From Cytophagaceae bacterium (lineage in GTDB: Bacteria; Bacteroidota; Bacteroidia; Cytophagales; Spirosomataceae), in the NCBI GenBank assembly GCA_027486845.1, contig JAIXOL010000077.1, positions 1 through 64,000 of the forward strand: a stretch of 64,000 bases of DNA, read 5' to 3'. Below the pieces are notes generated by a model. It was not told where the DNA came from and searched no databases. It worked only from the letters and a program-made list of their open reading frames with translations. The position numbers and the translations under genes were made by a program. Shown here piece after piece: positions 1 through 9,206 of this stretch; the stretch's first letter is position 1; every line of letters begins with the position of its first letter.

Positions 1-1
1 A

Positions 2-886
2 ACAAAAATCTGTTGCCAATCAAGTTTCTTAATTTACATTTGCAAAACTGCTTTTCGACTTATCCACACATGGCTCTCTTTGCCTACATTTAGTGGCTCA
101 CTTTCGCTACATTATACAGGCAAAGCCCTACTTTATTTCGATACTGAGCAATCCGAAGACCAACTTTATCGCAACCTCAACTATATCTTGCAGCGTTGCG
201 AATTAGATGCTCCGCCTGAATGGTTCAAAGCATATTGCCTCATCAACCTCAGTCGCCGAGAACGGATGCACGTAATCATGCAATCCGTCGATAAATTCCA
301 TCACCAATTCAATGGTGTCCATGCGGTCGTCATTGATGGAATAGGCGATTTAATCAGTAGCCTAAACGACGAACGAGAAAGTGTAAACCTCATCGAAGAG
401 CTGCATCGAATGGCCGGAATTTATCAAACCTGCATCGCTTGCGTATTGCACCTCGTTCCAAGCGGAGTCAAACTCCGTGGACACCTCGGCTCAGAACTTC
501 AACGTAAATCAGCGGGAATCCTTTGCATCGAGAAGGACGAAAACACCGATATAAGCTGCATCAAAGCCCTAAAAGTGCGTTCGGGCAGTCCGCTTGATGT
601 GCCACTAATCCAATTTGCATGGGACAAAGAGAAAGGCTACCACGTACACATTGGCGAAAAACCAAAAGAACACAAGCAACAGAGGAAAATTGACGACTTA
701 ACAAATGCAGCCACCGAACTATTCAAAGACAAAGAAAAAATAAACTATTCTCAGCTAATGAATTTCTTAGCTGAAACAATGGGCGTAACCGACCGCATGG
801 CAAAAAACTACATCCGTTTCATGCAAGAACACGGCATCATCGAACACACCCCAATCGGCAAAGACTACCAATTATGCCAAACCTAA
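2..886 (+). CDS. RepA-like AAA ATPase with C-terminal winged helix, 5' partial
   Basis: The frame is open to the left window edge, so the gene probably starts upstream; a TTG at 80 is the only start-like codon of note. The segment LLYFDTEQSE followed about 70 residues later by VVIDGIGDL and then CVLHLVPSG...RGHLGSEL matches the RecA-fold ATPases (AAA_25/RepA-like) common on Bacteroidota mobilizable elements; these regions correspond to the second strand, Walker B and the sensor region. The Walker A loop should lie just beyond the window. The last 80 residues (from about residue 205 of the 268-aa form) look like a winged-helix DNA-binding tail (AKNYIRFMQEHGIIEH). The family usually sits beside integrase, primase or mobilization genes. 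Role in replication or mobilization is inferred from family context. Confidence 0.7.
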   Translation, partial: TKICCQSSFLIYICKTAFRLIHTWLSLPTFSGSLSLHYTGKALLYFDTEQSEDQLYRNLNYILQRCELDAPPEWFKAYCLINLSRRERMHVIMQSVDKFHHQFNGVHAVVIDGIGDLISSLNDERESVNLIEELHRMAGIYQTCIACVLHLVPSGVKLRGHLGSELQRKSAGILCIEKDENTDISCIKALKVRSGSPLDVPLIQFAWDKEKGYHVHIGEKPKEHKQQRKIDDLTNAATELFKDKEKINYSQLMNFLAETMGVTDRMAKNYIRFMQEHGIIEHTPIGKDYQLCQT

Positions 887-918
887 CAATAATACAAAAT
901 TAATCAAATAACACAACT

Positions 919-1017
919 GTGGCAGAGCAGAACGATAGTAGCAGAGCGACGATGGCCGAGTGATGGTAACTGAGCAACGGTGGCTGAGCGGAACGGACCG
1001 CCGATGCGGTCGAAGCC
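919..1017. repeat. Imperfect 15-nt tandem repeats ending in a REP-like hairpin
   Basis: About five degenerate copies of GGTGGCNGAGCRRAAC run from 919 to 994. The last merges into a compound hairpin: GGCTGAGCG (982-990) and CGAAGCC (1011-1017) form the outer arms of the TGAGCG..CGAAGG repeat family seen elsewhere in the first 20 kb, and ACCGC-CGAT-GCGGT forms an inner stem. Confidence 0.6.
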
Positions 1018-1043
1018 AGCTATCGGTGGAGGATGTAAAAAAC

Positions 1044-1085
1044 TTTGGGAAATCAGGGAAACTTCCCTATACGTGATTTCCCAAA
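1044..1085 (-). terminator. Rho-independent terminator of the 79-aa gene
   Basis: TTTGGGAAATCA (1044-1055) pairs perfectly with TGATTTCCCAAA (1074-1085), with an inner GGGAA/TTCCC stem. Read on the minus strand the stem is followed by GTTTTTTAC. It lies directly after the stop of the minus-strand gene ending at 1095. Confidence 0.75.
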
Positions 1086-1094
1086 TTTCCCAAA

Positions 1095-1334
1095 CTAATT
1101 TTGCTCAATTCCACCCAATAAATCATTCTTAGTGCGAAGCAAATCAAAATCAGTTTTAGCAGCAATTTGATTGATGATTTCCTGTCCAATAGACATTAAA
1201 TCTTTTTTAGTAGTAGCCGAAAACAGATTATCGGCATTTTGTTGGCCACCGACACCATTTTGAATAAGTACACTTAGAAGCAAAGCATTTTCGGGAGAAA
1301 CCTCAAATGAAATATTTATTTTTTGATTGACCAT
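1095..1334 (-). CDS. Small hypothetical protein (79 aa)
   Basis: A 79-residue acidic soluble protein with no signal peptide or membrane segment. It is not recognised. It reads as one short beta-rich N-terminus (KINISFEVSPENALLLSVL) followed by helices. The strong terminator directly downstream on the same strand supports a real transcription unit. It sits alone between the RepA-like gene and the defence pair, so its role cannot be read from neighbours. Confidence 0.55.
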   Translation of the reverse strand: MVNQKINISFEVSPENALLLSVLIQNGVGGQQNADNLFSATTKKDLMSIGQEIINQIAAKTDFDLLRTKNDLLGGIEQN

Positions 1335-1374
1335 ACCTCAGAAAAAATAAGCGTGAGTCGCCACCCATACTTCG

Positions 1375-1485
1375 TATCTGAGGCTCTGGTAAGCCTGTAC
1401 AACAAAGCAAAGTAACGCCCACGCATAGCATGGGCGTTTACACTTCACTTCCCGTTGTACATTAAAATTTACCAGATTTCAGATA
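1375..1485. repeat. Long imperfect palindrome in the 1335-1734 gap
   Basis: The arms TATCTGA..CTGGTAA..GTACAAC (from 1375) and GTTGTAC..TTACCAG..TCAGATA (to 1485) pair with interruptions around an inner perfect stem ACGCCCA (1415-1421) / TGGGCGT (1431-1437). The rest of the gap to 1734 is AT-rich and shows no gene. Confidence 0.65.
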
Positions 1486-1734
1486 CAGGAACTTCAGCTA
1501 AACGCTAATCAATATGTTATAAAATCACTATTTTTTATCTATATAAATCAAATTTTATGGTGTAAAGTTATGAAATAACCTAATATCATTATTAATACAT
1601 GCTTAAACAAAATCTATCTTTTAATGTCCTCAAAGAATACTGTATTGATTTATATTGCATTTTAAAATCATTCTATTAAAATATGTAAACAATCAAAGGG
1701 AAATCAGAGATGTGTACATTTTAGAATAATCAAT

Positions 1735-4700
1735 TTATAATTCGACTATTCTATTAGCTGATTTTTCGTTTTCAGAACCATCTTGTCTTTTAGTTCTTGT
1801 TCTGTCAAAGGCAATATTTTGAAAAATTGGAGCATACTTAGTTTTCAGTTGCTGAAAGGCTTCAAGGCTTGCCTTGACAAGCCACCCAGAACCAACCTCA
1901 CTCTTTGAATGATGTTTTACACTTCTCAAATTTCCATTTATCCAATAAGTAGATTCTACCATTAAATTGCCTTCAGAATCTATCCATCTGAAAAGACCAT
2001 TTTCATCATATTCCCATCCCATTTCAAGAGCAATCATAGGATTGAATGCTAACCAATTCAAAATTTTATCAGGAGTTCGATGCTCAAACTCATGCCAATT
2101 GAAAAGTATAAATTCATTAGTATTATGATAAAATGGGTAGTCAAACAATTTTTTGTTATAAACTACTTCAAATGGGAAATAACGATTGAATTTTTGGTGT
2201 TTTTTCCTTGAAATAAAACAATTTCTATCTTCTCTCTCCCAGTTACCACCAAGACATCGAAAAGTTGTGTTTTCTGCCAATATAACGAAATCATCAAATT
2301 TATTTTGATAGCCATTTATTGCATCCTCTACTTTTTCATACCAATTACTTTCCAATCCATAGAAAAAAGATTTATCCTTTTTAAACCCTTCATAGATAAT
2401 TCCATTGATAAAGTCAGGTTGTTTTTGTGGATTAAGCAGCCAAAAGTCAGGGTCAAATGAGTTACTAATTTGCTCAAATCGCTCGTAGTATTCTTGAATT
2501 CCTAAATCATAGAGTTCTTTGAGTAAAATATTAACCGCTAATCTTGAAATTACGAAACTCAAAATTAATCTCGAATTATCAAAAGAAGTATTTCTATCAT
2601 ATATAATGTTAAAACTTGTGTAATCAGCATCTACTTCTAACTCCTTAATTATTCTGAGTAGCTTACTTTTCCATACATTTTTATCAAGTTTTAATATGCT
2701 TTCTAATACACTCGTACAATACTTTAATTTATATTTGACTTCATCTAAACTGATTTCTTCATTCTTAAATATTTGTTCAAATTCATTAAACCCGTCTTGA
2801 TTTATCAATAATTTATTTCGATATATTTTCCAGTTTTGTTCTTTAAGTATAAAACTTACAAAATCATCATCAAAGTCAGATAGTTCAAAGAGCATTTCCT
2901 TAGCTTTATTACTAACTTCAAAAAGTTTTGAGTTCGCTAAAATTTTAAGCTCATTTATGAAGTTTTTGATTATTATTTGATTAGTATCAAAAACACAGTA
3001 TAGAATCTGAATAGTATTTAATTGACTTTTATAAGATGTTTCAAGACAATATTCTTGAAGCCTAACAACAAATCCCGTATCTTCATTTAATAGCCAATTA
3101 ATATAGATAGAAATGGCTGTTTGAGAAAGTGTTAAGTTATTTTGGTTGGCGTAAAAGATTAGTAAATCTGCAATCCCATAGCTAAGAGAAATTTCTTTTT
3201 TACTGAGTAGTGGTAGATTTGGATTTACTTCAGCAGTTAATAGAAGCCTCTCTAAATAAAATTTTATCTCAAAACAAACCTCTTTATCATCAAAATCAGG
3301 TTTTATTACTTCTAAAATTTCTTCTATTTCAAATAAATCACTCGAATTACTTTCAATAGTTTTCAAAGCATAATCTGCAAAGGCTTCTTTTCTGATTTTC
3401 TCTCCATCAATTTCAATAAGCCATTTAAAAGCCTGTAGCCTTTTCGCTCCATCATAACTTTTAATCCAAGTATTTCCTTTATTACCCAAAATCTGATAGA
3501 TTAATTCTCTACCAGTATCATCATAACCTTTGCTGATAGAAAATTCTACCATATCAAAAATGATTGTTTCACGAGCAATATTTTTTTCCTTTAAGGTATC
3601 AGATAAAGTCTTAATATTTGATTCGGTGAGATACGTTTGGAAAAAAGAAAAGATTGATTTCCAATTAAATCCGTAGCTATAAGTAAACTCTTGATTGTTA
3701 AAGTAGAACAACAAATCTTCAAAATTCTTGATTTTACTTTTTAAATCTTCAGTTGTAAAGGTTTGCCCATCGGTTAGTTTTAAATACTTTTCTTCCTTTG
3801 CCTTTTCTTCTATTTCTTGTAATTCAAAATTATCATCAAAGTCAATATTCAAGCTATACAATAAATTATAATAGCTTTGTCTAAGTTCATAAGTTGGATA
3901 GATTGATAAGTAATATCGGAGTTTACTTAAGAACTCATCAAATTCAGATATTGAAAATAGTTTTTCAGCTCTATTAATTAATTTTTGAAGTAAGTCAGTA
4001 TCTGAATAATTGTGAATATAAATGTATAATTTACCCCATAAATCCAAAAGTATTGAGAAATCATGGGAAGTTGTCTGTTCAAGTGTTTTTTCAATAAAAA
4101 TATTTAAAGTTGAGGTATAATCATACAAATTGTTTTCAATTTGCCACTTCATCTGAGTTATGCCATCAAATAAATTGAACATAAGTAACTCCTTCAAGGT
4201 AAAATCTGCAATATCCGTACCTGCATTTTCAGTTGTGTAGTTTATATGATTATTTACTGAATTTAGCCATTGCAACCTTTGGTATGCATTCTGAGGTTCG
4301 TAACGATTTATTTTCCTAATCCATTTAGTCCAATATTCAAGTTGATAATCTTTTCTATATCCAATACCTAAAGATTCATTGTATGCCTTTTTTAACCATA
4401 ATTTTGACATATCAATGTCATTAAGTTCAGCCCAATATTCTGCTATTTTCAAACTTTGGCTAATTCTCTCGTCAAGTGATGACTCTTGATTAACTGACTT
4501 TTCACTGTATTCCAATAATTTTTTTTTAGTTTCAATATCACTAAAGCCTCCTCGGAATACTTGAATTACTATTTTGATTCTCAAATCAAAGCTTTTCCAA
4601 AACTTTGGATAAGTCTCAAATTCGGAGGATAAAAAGTGCCATAATTTTTCGGTATTTTTAGTGCCAGAACTACCTAATGTCTCTACCAATCGCAGCATTA

Positions 4701-4874
4701 TATTTTCTCTTCTCCCGATAATATCACTCCAAGTTCTGTTTTTAATAATATCGTGTTCCTGATAGAAGTATCTCACAATAGGATATACCCTACGAATATC
4801 AAACGTTTCATTAACATCTAAATCAACTTTTAATTTTGCCAAATAGTATAGAATCCTTTCAAATTCAATTTTTA
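1735..4874 (-). pseudogene. 3' half of IS66-interrupted giant STAND ATPase
   Basis: As it stands this is an ORF of 1035 codons starting with TTG at 4842, but the open frame continues upstream without a stop right up to the IS66 end at 4875. With the IS and one copy of the 8-bp duplication removed it joins in frame to the 5' half (6296-9202). This half is almost wholly helical, TPR-like or ARM-like repeat sequence, as expected for the sensor region of STAND proteins, and ends in an aromatic-rich C-terminal domain (about residues 850-1035). No Walker motif or membrane segment is seen. Whether an orphan C-terminal product is translated from the TTG is unknown; it would lack nuclease and ATPase. 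Confidence 0.85.
4867..4874. repeat. Left target-site duplication of the IS66 element
   Basis: AATTTTTA directly abuts the left inverted repeat and is repeated exactly at 6296-6303. Eight-base duplications are the hallmark of IS66-family insertion. Confidence 0.93.
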
Positions 4875-6295
4875 GTTACGACTCAGGTTCTGAGCCAAAT
4901 TAGTTAAATTGAATAAAAAGGTTTACTATTGCCCATTGACAGATAAAGAACTCATATCTCAGCTACAAGGCTCCAATGCTTTTCAAGCCCAACAAATTAA
5001 ATTGTTGGAAGAGAAAGTATTGTTGTTATTATCTCAAATTCAAAGTCAGTCTGTTAAGAAGGACTCACATAATTCGTCCTTACCGCCGTCAAGTGATATA
5101 GTTTCTAAACCTAAAAATCTACGTGTTTCCAGTGGACTCAAAAGTGGCGGTCAACTTGGACACAAAGGTACTACTTTGGAAATAAGTGCTACCCCGGACA
5201 AAATTATAGATTTGAAAAGTTCGTTTTGTTCTAATTGTGGTCAGAACTTACAAGATTCAATTTTTACTTTACAAGCGACACGACAAGTTGTTGAAATACC
5301 GCCTATAAAGCCTATTTATGAGGAATATAGGCAATACACTTGTCATTGTCCACACTGTCAAAACCAACAAATTGCTGATTTCCCAATAGGAGTAAATGCT
5401 CCTATTCAGTATGGCAGTAGCGTTGAATCATTAGTGAGTTACTTTTCAGTTTACCAATATATCCCCTTTAAACGCTTACAAAACGTGTTTTCACAAGTAT
5501 TTTCTATGCCTCTTTCAGAAGGAAGTATTGGTAATATTTTAGAACGTTCTGCTCAAAAATGCACAGGTATTTATCAAATTATCAAACAACAAATCGCCAA
5601 TAGTTCAGTAGTAGGTGCTGATGAAACAGGTGCCAAAGTAAATGGTGCTAAATGGTGGATTTGGGTTTGGCAAAATCTTTTAAATACCTTTATTGTCGCC
5701 TCAGACAATCGTGGCTCTCAAACAATAAATAGTGTTTGGAAGGATGGATTACCTAATGCTACTTTAATTTCTGACCGTTGGGCAGCACAATTAAAGTCAA
5801 CCGTAAAGAACCATCAGTTATGTTTAGCACATTTACTGAGAGAACTTATTTTCTTGGAGGAGTCTGAACTACAACCTTTCGCTAAATCATTCAAAGAACT
5901 TATCGTCTCTATTTTTGATACTCGAAAAATAATTGTTAAGGCATATTTATCCGATTCTAATGAGGCAATTGCTTTTGAAAATAGACTAAACGAACTACTT
6001 CTGATTACTATTGACAGAGAATTATCTCCCAATACGGCTGTTTTTCAAGCGTCCATGATAAAGTACCGCAATTATCTATTGCCTTGCTTATACAATTTAG
6101 ATATTCCTCCTGACAATAATGGCTCTGAAAGGGCTATTCGTAATGTCAAAGTTAAACAGAAGGTATCTGGACAATTCAAAACAGGTCAAAGTGCTTTTTG
6201 TATTATTCGTTCTGTCATTGATACGCTTCTCAAAAGGAAACTCGAGGTATTGCCATACCTTAATCAAATCATCAAATTACAACCTGTGTCGTAAC
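4875..6295 (+). mobile_element. IS66-family insertion sequence (1421 bp)
   Basis: Terminal inverted repeats GTTACGACTCAGG (4875-4887) and CCTGTGTCGTAAC (6283-6295) differ at one base, and an identical 8-bp direct repeat AATTTTTA flanks the element. A single transposase gene fills it; no tnpA/tnpB accessory ORFs are present, as in the single-gene IS66 subgroup. The element lies in opposite orientation to the gene it disrupts. The perfect duplication and intact transposase suggest recent insertion. Confidence 0.95.
4909..6294 (+). CDS. IS66 family transposase
   Basis: A 461-residue TnpC-type transposase. An N-terminal coiled coil (about residues 18-46) is followed by the family's basic HKGTTLE region, a zinc-binding motif CSNCG...CHCPHC (about residues 102-147) and the DDE catalytic core: VVGADETGAKVNG, LISDRWAAQL and the C-terminal NNGSERAIRNVKVK block, where the conserved glutamate lies. 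The start is TTG at 4909, 34 bp inside the element; the stop TAA lies inside the right inverted repeat. The gene appears intact, so the element may still be active. Confidence 0.93.
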   Translation: MNKKVYYCPLTDKELISQLQGSNAFQAQQIKLLEEKVLLLLSQIQSQSVKKDSHNSSLPPSSDIVSKPKNLRVSSGLKSGGQLGHKGTTLEISATPDKIIDLKSSFCSNCGQNLQDSIFTLQATRQVVEIPPIKPIYEEYRQYTCHCPHCQNQQIADFPIGVNAPIQYGSSVESLVSYFSVYQYIPFKRLQNVFSQVFSMPLSEGSIGNILERSAQKCTGIYQIIKQQIANSSVVGADETGAKVNGAKWWIWVWQNLLNTFIVASDNRGSQTINSVWKDGLPNATLISDRWAAQLKSTVKNHQLCLAHLLRELIFLEESELQPFAKSFKELIVSIFDTRKIIVKAYLSDSNEAIAFENRLNELLLITIDRELSPNTAVFQASMIKYRNYLLPCLYNLDIPPDNNGSERAIRNVKVKQKVSGQFKTGQSAFCIIRSVIDTLLKRKLEVLPYLNQIIKLQPVS

Positions 6296-9202
6296 AATTT
6301 TTATATTCATTTCCTCATTCTTGGTCAGAGCAAAAATTGTTGCGAAATCAAAAGGGATACCTATTTTCAAGTATAAGATAATTAACCAATAAATTAGATA
6401 GCTATCACTCCTTTCTTTTTCGAGTTCAGATTTTAATTGAATAATCTCAATACCTTCAATCAGTTCGCGTATCTGTTGTTTATTACCTGAAGTATTTAGA
6501 ATTAGATAGGCTAACCTGATTTTATGATAAAATGATAGTTCTTTGCCTTTAACTATTTTTAAAAGCAGATTGAGAATGTCATTGGCAGATGCACTGTCAT
6601 TTTCTTTCAAGAAATAAAAAGTAATCTCTTCCAGTGTATTAAAACTAAAATCGAAGTTCTTATTGAAGTTGAAGCACTTTATAAGCTGCTTGATTTTCTT
6701 ACCTTCTTTTGCATTTATTAAGAATTCAAAAAGCCCTAAAATTAAATCACTTTTTAGTCGACTACTTTCTTTCTGATAATAATCGTTATGAGATTTCTTA
6801 TTTTCATTTGCCAATGATAGATTTTTTATTTTAGCTATCACATCCTCTATCGAACTAAAGTAATGTGCGACCAAAACCCATTCTTTCAATAATTCATCTA
6901 CTTTATTTCCATAACCCGCTCGCCGATTATTATCAATCAAAATACCATTTTCAGTTATTTCAATTGGTTGTGCCATTCTAAAGAGCAGCTTTGCATCTGA
7001 TTCTTTACCATTTGAATGGATGAATCTTGCTAATTTCATCTTCAGTTTAAGTGTCTCTGTATCATCAGAAGGTAAAAAAATGAACTGTTTGATGGTATCA
7101 TTTCCTATAATAGTAGAAGAAAAATCTAAAAACTTATCTTGATTAAAATTCCATTCTCTCCTTGAAAATTCAGCCGATAGAAATGCAAATCGTAGCAACA
7201 ATTTTACATCTTGTTTCTCTGATGCTATAATTTGACCCATTTTTAAATCTTCAAAGACAAAATAATAAGGCCTCAGATTTTCAACCTGACTTTGAAAGTA
7301 TTGGTGATTTGATAGTTCAATAAAGTCATCATATTGCCCTGCTTCAAAAAGGTGATAAAGTCTATCAAAATTTAATGCAAATACACTGGTTGATTTAGCA
7401 TATTGAGCTAATTTCTGATGGTATTCTAATTCAAGATTGTCGTCAATTTTGTTGAAAGGAGTTATTATGGTTTTTTCTAATAAAAATTGTCTAAAACTAT
7501 TATGAAAAATTGTCCAAGTATCGAAAGAGTTATCAAAAAACTGATGAAAGAAATAAAATAATTGTGTCTGAACACTCCTACGAATATTCCATTCTTTCAA
7601 GAACCTTTCATCAAAACCAAATCGGAGTCTGACAATTAACCCTAAAATGCTAATCAAATCATCATTATCTTCATAATTTTTCAAAACCCTTTCATAATAC
7701 TCTACAATATCATTAATAGGTCTTAAATTTTCTAAGACAGCCTCTTTGTCTTGTGACTCTTTTACAATTTTCAAAATAAAATTCAGATATAGCGGATGTC
7801 CTTCTGAGATTTTGAATATTTTCTCTTTTGTTATTTCATCTACGTTTATAGATTTTGAAATGATACTATTGACAATATCGAATGATAAGGATTTGATTGA
7901 GATACTTCTTTTAGAGTCATTTTGAAGATTCCTAATAGAAATATCAAGGTCCGCTAATTGATATGTTTGGCTACCCAAAATGATAAAAACGCCTTCTGGG
8001 ATTTCTGATGGAGGAGGGAGGTATTTTAATAAACTATCATTTATATTACCATATTCTCTTGGGATGTGGTCTAAACCATCAATAATAATGATGGTTTTTT
8101 CTCCTTTTGATTTATATTCCTGATGAAGTAGCGATAACTGCCTGATAAAAGTCGAATGTATTTGTTCGATACTTCCTCTATATGGATAAACCTTTTCATG
8201 ATAAAAACCTAACTCAGCTATTTGGAAAACTAAATCAAAAAATAAGTTTTTTGCACTACCTCGCTCGGGATAATTCTCTATTTTATATTTGTTTGAGTAA
8301 GCATAATATTTGATTATCCTTTCGGTTCTTTTTTTTAACCATTCCGTGAGTAACGTTGATTTTCCTGTACCAGGTCTACCACTTAATAAAATATATCCTC
8401 CACTTTGATTTTCAATCATTTCATTTAACTCCTTGATAGTTTCAGAATTCGGAGTGTAAATGTCTAAATCTACCCAAAAATCATGATGAAAAATTGTATC
8501 TGCTTCGAGACTTAATACTTTTTTTAGTTCTCTTGCAGTAAACTTAATCTTGCTTTTTAGATTATAATACTCATCAAGTATAAATTTTGTGTATGAATTA
8601 TAGTTCAGCTCAATTTGACTATAATTCATATCAGATGAGTAGTTTGGGCGAATTTCTGAAAACTCAAAGACTAAATTTTTTAGAAATTTCTTAAATTCGG
8701 ATTCCAAAATTCCTAATTCTGATAATTCGTTACTAATAAACGAAGACCATTTTTTTGAGATAGGCTTCTCTTCTCTAATTTTTTGGTAGTATTCTGCCAA
8801 AAAATCTCTAAATGTGCCAATCTTAGTTCCTTTGAGCTTGAGAATATCATTCTCAGAAGGTTTTTGAGATGTAATTATATGTGCAAATACTCGTTTATCA
8901 GGATTATTTTTGCAAAGCTTTTTCCAACTTTCAATAAGGTCACCAATCAAATTCCTAAATACTTTGTAAGAGAAAGTGGGCATTTTGTCTTGGTTAGACC
9001 ACTTCATTTGATAAGCATGTATTTCATCCAAAGTTGCATATTGAATATCATCTAATATACCAGCCTTAGGGTCGCCAATTTTAATCCAGTCGAGACTATT
9101 TTGGATTAAAAGATGATAAGTTTTATCTATAAAAAACTCAATTTGAGGTACTTTGCCCGAAAAATCAATTTTGTCCCCTTTTGATGGTGATAGATTTTGC
9201 AT
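6272..9202 (-). pseudogene. 5' half of IS66-interrupted nuclease-STAND ATPase
   Basis: The 976-codon ORF ends inside IS66; native sequence runs to 6296 (about residue 969). Residues 1-170 resemble the Cap4/DUF4297-type PD-(D/E)XK nuclease: GILDDIQY (49-56), E60 and YQMK (64-67). The P-loop GRPGTGKST is at 275-283, Walker B IIIIDGLDHI at 371-380, then winged-helix and helical repeats. This is the nuclease-NTPase-sensor order of AVAST (Avs) and related anti-phage STAND proteins. Joined in frame to 1735-4874 it gives about 2012 aa. The upstream GTPase gene is only 4 bp away, so the two were one operon. As present, a truncated product with nuclease and ATPase but about half the sensor could still be made. 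Confidence 0.85.
6296..6303. repeat. Right target-site duplication of the IS66 element
   Basis: AATTTTTA, identical to 4867-4874. The two copies encode the same two codons (Lys-Ile) in both halves of the split gene, which shows that frame is conserved across the insertion. Confidence 0.93.
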
Positions 9203-9206
9203 AAAT

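Noticed and set aside
1735-4842. A stand-alone 1035-aa gene starting at the TTG at 4842
   Set aside because: The frame stays open to the IS end, phase matches the other half, and the TTG has no good ribosome site; it is a fragment.
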